DNA of 64,000 nucleotides from Tyto alba. Taxonomy: Eukaryota > Chordata > Aves > Strigiformes > Tytonidae. Shown one piece after another: positions 60,901 through 64,000 of the stretch. The position numbers were made by a program, and so were the translations under genes. The notes under the pieces were generated by a model that made no database searches, was not told where the DNA came from, and saw only the letters and a list, made by a program, of their open reading frames with translations. Numbering within the stretch: position 1 is the stretch's first letter; each line of letters starts with the position of its first letter. Location of the stretch: the NCBI RefSeq assembly GCF_018691265.1, contig NW_024881296.1:14043427-14107426 (forward strand). Direction: 5' to 3'.

Positions 60901-63900
60901 GTTTTTGGCTGTCGTTCTAGGAATAGCTGGACTTCAAATGATTAGCTCTGCAGTCTGTAGCTGGAAAGATAACATTTCTATTATGGTGCTATGCATGGTT
61001 AATAGATCTCGCTTTAATAGTGCAGAGATTTCTATTCATATTCCAACCCAGAGCTTAGAGATCTGATGTGGAAGACTAACCTACAAAGCTCTTTCTGCTC
61101 TTCTTTCTCCAAATGACTTTATCAATGCAAGTTCATTTTATTCATGCCTTTATTCTTCATGTTTCTCCAGTTTATGACACCATTGACACACATTACTTGC
61201 TAGTTTACCATACACATTTCTCCTATCTGTTTCTGGACAACACATTATTGCATTCAAGTCACAACTGTTGTTTTATTGTATTAATTTATCAGGGGAAAAA
61301 TAAAGCACTCTCAGTGCCTGAGAGAAATATAAGCAGCAATAATGCTAAAGCAACCTATAGGAAATCCTGAATTGTATTCTGTTATTTGCAAGTTTACAAG
61401 CTGAAAGTCTGCAGAAAACACCATTGTGATTTCAGTCATGTTAGTGAAAGCCTCAGGTCTCTTGCAAGGGATGCTGTCTTTGCTGTGTGACTGCCCCTGG
61501 CATTCCCTGCACTGAGTTCCTGGAGAAAAGAAAAGCACAATACTGACTGGAAAAATTTCTAGCAAAACCAGGATAGGAAGATTTGGGGCTGGAAGTGGCT
61601 ATTGATGCACTGATTAGCAGGGCACTTAAGCTCAGGAGTCCTATTGCTTTTGAATAATATACTGGACTGCCTAATGTTAAGCAGGTGTTTGTTATTTTAC
61701 TAAACCAAAGCACTCATGGGAATAAAATAATACAAATGAATATGTATAACTCAGCTGTGTGTGCCCTAAATGAAGTATAAATAGAAGAATAATAAGAAAA
61801 AGTACTTCTAGATCAGCTACATGTTCCTTAAATGAATCATATAAAACTCTACAGGCAATGAATTCTGATTTAGAAATATTGATTGTGATACTTGAGGCCT
61901 CAATTAGGAGTACAGGAGGAAATGGAAAAAGTGAAAATATAGGCTGAGGATCAATAATTTGTTGACTTTCAATTTTTGTAAGCCAAGAGCAAACAGAGGC
62001 TTTGGATTCGCTGTGTGTGTGACCCAGGCAGAGTACTTTCAGGAGGTCTATTTTTTCAAAGGGCAGTTTGGTGAGAAATTCTGCAGGTCAGGCTTTCTTT
62101 GAAGTACTTCCAGTAGCACCCTGGGCAGCTTAGACATTTTGAAAAAGCCACATTATAGCCTCATGGGGTCTTCTGCAGAGAAGACATGCTTCTGCATTTC
62201 ACTTCCAGGGTCTTTAAAAATATTGTTTTGGGGGAAAGAAAAAGAAAATGATGAGAGGAGAAAATTCTCATGTTTGTCTGATTGATACTTTTTGCTCACA
62301 TCAGTGAGTCAGTAAAGGTCAGATGGCATCTGTCTTTGCCACAGGTTACTGGACACTTAGAAGCTTGCCTGTAAATAAAGGGTTGAATCCTGTATTTCCA
62401 GTGCAGACTGAGTACTGAGTGAAAACTGTGAATGCATTGCCTGCAAAAGGCCTACGGGATTTGACCAGCAAGAAATAGCTGCAATCATGAAGAGAGAGTT
62501 TGTTAAATGTTTAACCAAATTAACCAGCTGCACAGCATGGTGCTTTCCAGCTCCATTAGAATTGGGGAAGCATGGATCCAGAAGCAGTGGATGCGTGTCT
62601 GTGGGATCAAGCTATCCATGTAACATTTGGAAAAGAGAAAGTTGGCTGACTTGGGAGCCTGACAGTGTCAGAGGTTGTCGCTAGTTGCAGGGATGTGTTT
62701 CTCATTTTTTAAACACCTCAGCAAAACATCTCACTCTTCAAAGAGCAGCAAGCATGCTGGCATTGGGTTGCAAATCCCTTGCCACCTCTACTCCAGCACA
62801 TGTTATCTCACTGGGATTACCGAGAAACTTGAAAGATGCGCTTCTGTCATCCTAAAACTGACAAGTGGGATGAAGAAAAACATTTGCTCGGAGTTGGGGC
62901 TTAATGAGGTCTGATGTTATCTTTGAGACCAAATGCCTAAGCGTTTCTAAATGAGCATGTGGGCTATTTTAGTGCCTGCTGCCTTTCCCTGACATGAGCA
63001 GGTCAAGACAAACCGGGGAGGGCACCAAGAGCAGGGCAGGGAGGAGGCTCGGTGAGCCCCTCAGAAGGGCTGATGAGCAAATTCCATGGGACAAAATCAG
63101 TTTTGGGGGCTACTTCAGGTCTGGGTGACACCAGAACAGTACCTATGCCCTACTCCCTTGCAAAACTGCCCCTCTCTACCTGATTGTGGGTTGAGATGTC
63201 TTATGCCCACCAAAAGCGTAGCCCTAATAGTCCCATAGGAGTGAACTTTTCATCACCTCTCTGTTTCTGCTCAATGCCTTTCACTATAATATCACCTTTC
63301 CATGGCCAGCCAACCCCTGGCATTAGTCAGTGGAAGAGGTGACGCCCCCCCAAGCAGCTGAGCTGACAGGGGAAGGCATCTTGCTCTAAGCCCTGACAGT
63401 CCCACTCTGGATAAGAAGTGAGAGAAACATGTCACTGTCAATTAGCTAATATTTGTATAAGGGATAGTTGAGCCCCATGGAGTTTTGTTAACCTTGTGGC
63501 CTCTTTGTAAAACCTGCCTGAGTTCATGAACCTGTTTCCATCTTGTAATTTAAACCCACGCATTCTCCTTTAGGGTGAGGTTAATCAAAATATGCTTTGA
63601 CTTAAGGAGAGTACGATGCTATGCATTGGAGTAGAACATCATTAGCTCTCAGTTTAGGCAGGCAGATGCTCTTGGCACTACAGGGGCTGTACATGCACTT
63701 CCATTTGTTTTTTCCTTCTTTCTTTGCTTCGCTTTCACAGCTACTTGGAAATTATTTTTCCGCTAGCTGCATTTTCTCACTATTCCTTTGCAGGAGCTTG
63801 CCTTTCTGGCAGTGTCATGAAGGTAACAAGGCTCTCATGGCTTACCAAGTCTGACTGTGGGACCACATTCAAATAGGTTTTGAAAACAGGCCTAATGAAT

Positions 63901-64000
63901 TCCCTTTGCTTTTGAAAACAGCTCTCTGTACACACAAAATATGAAATGCTCAGCATCTCCTGCCTCTAGCAGAAGAGAGGGATGTAGGGATTCCCTTTGG
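60901..64000. other. Unique non-coding sequence
   Basis: AT-rich text to about 62.3 kb, then more balanced composition. No gene, RNA or mobile element is recognised. Open frames do not exceed about 86 codons. Confidence 0.5.

Noticed and set aside
1..64000. Endogenous retrovirus, LTR, tRNA gene, rRNA, CRISPR array or bacterial-type operon
   Set aside because: No paired LTR-like ends, primer-binding site, gag/pol motifs, cloverleaf or regular spaced repeats could be found by reading.

Overview
The window looks like nuclear DNA of a sauropsid, most probably a bird. It has no bacterial-style gene packing, and its short ORFs in all six frames are mostly AT-leaning chance frames. Young repeats are almost absent. 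The repeats that can be recognised are old, heavily mutated CR1-type LINEs with CORE-SINE/MIR-like and fold-back relics. No convincing multi-exon gene, tRNA, rRNA, CRISPR array, complete retrovirus or complete transposon was found. The best description is a gene desert or the inside of a very large intron.

Layout. 1-19 kb is unique non-coding DNA with a CpG-dense patch at about 6.1-6.4 kb, one fold-back repeat and three MIR-like scraps. 19-28 kb holds a possible CR1 scrap and several AT-rich stretches dense in TAAT/ATTA motifs that read like conserved enhancers (22.2-23.1, 24.2-24.4 and 25.9-26.7 kb). At 28.5-29.4 kb lies the only block I would call coding-like: long open frames on both strands plus a splice-site-bounded open segment, with no family recognised. 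29.4-39 kb is plain unique sequence.

39-61 kb carries most of the recognisable mobile DNA. There is a minus-strand CR1 relic that keeps endonuclease-side and 3'-terminal parts but lacks the reverse transcriptase (39.27-40.26 kb), and a minus-strand CR1 3' end (42.2-42.9 kb). There is also a plus-strand CR1 running from reverse transcriptase to its 3' end (47.8-49.4 kb) and a minus-strand CR1 with a mutated catalytic motif (59.7-60.9 kb). A 148-bp imperfect hairpin with about 50-bp arms at 44.85-45.00 kb is the most striking structure that no recognised family explains. At 55.8-57.0 kb a CpG-dense patch, two long C runs, G/C runs and a T/G tract surround an AT-rich, enhancer-like segment. The last 3 kb appears unique.

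No genes can be shown to work together here. Any function is likely to be cis-regulatory. Repeat family calls rest on recall of consensus sequences and on translated motifs read by eye. Conserved-element calls rest only on sequence texture and need a whole-genome alignment.
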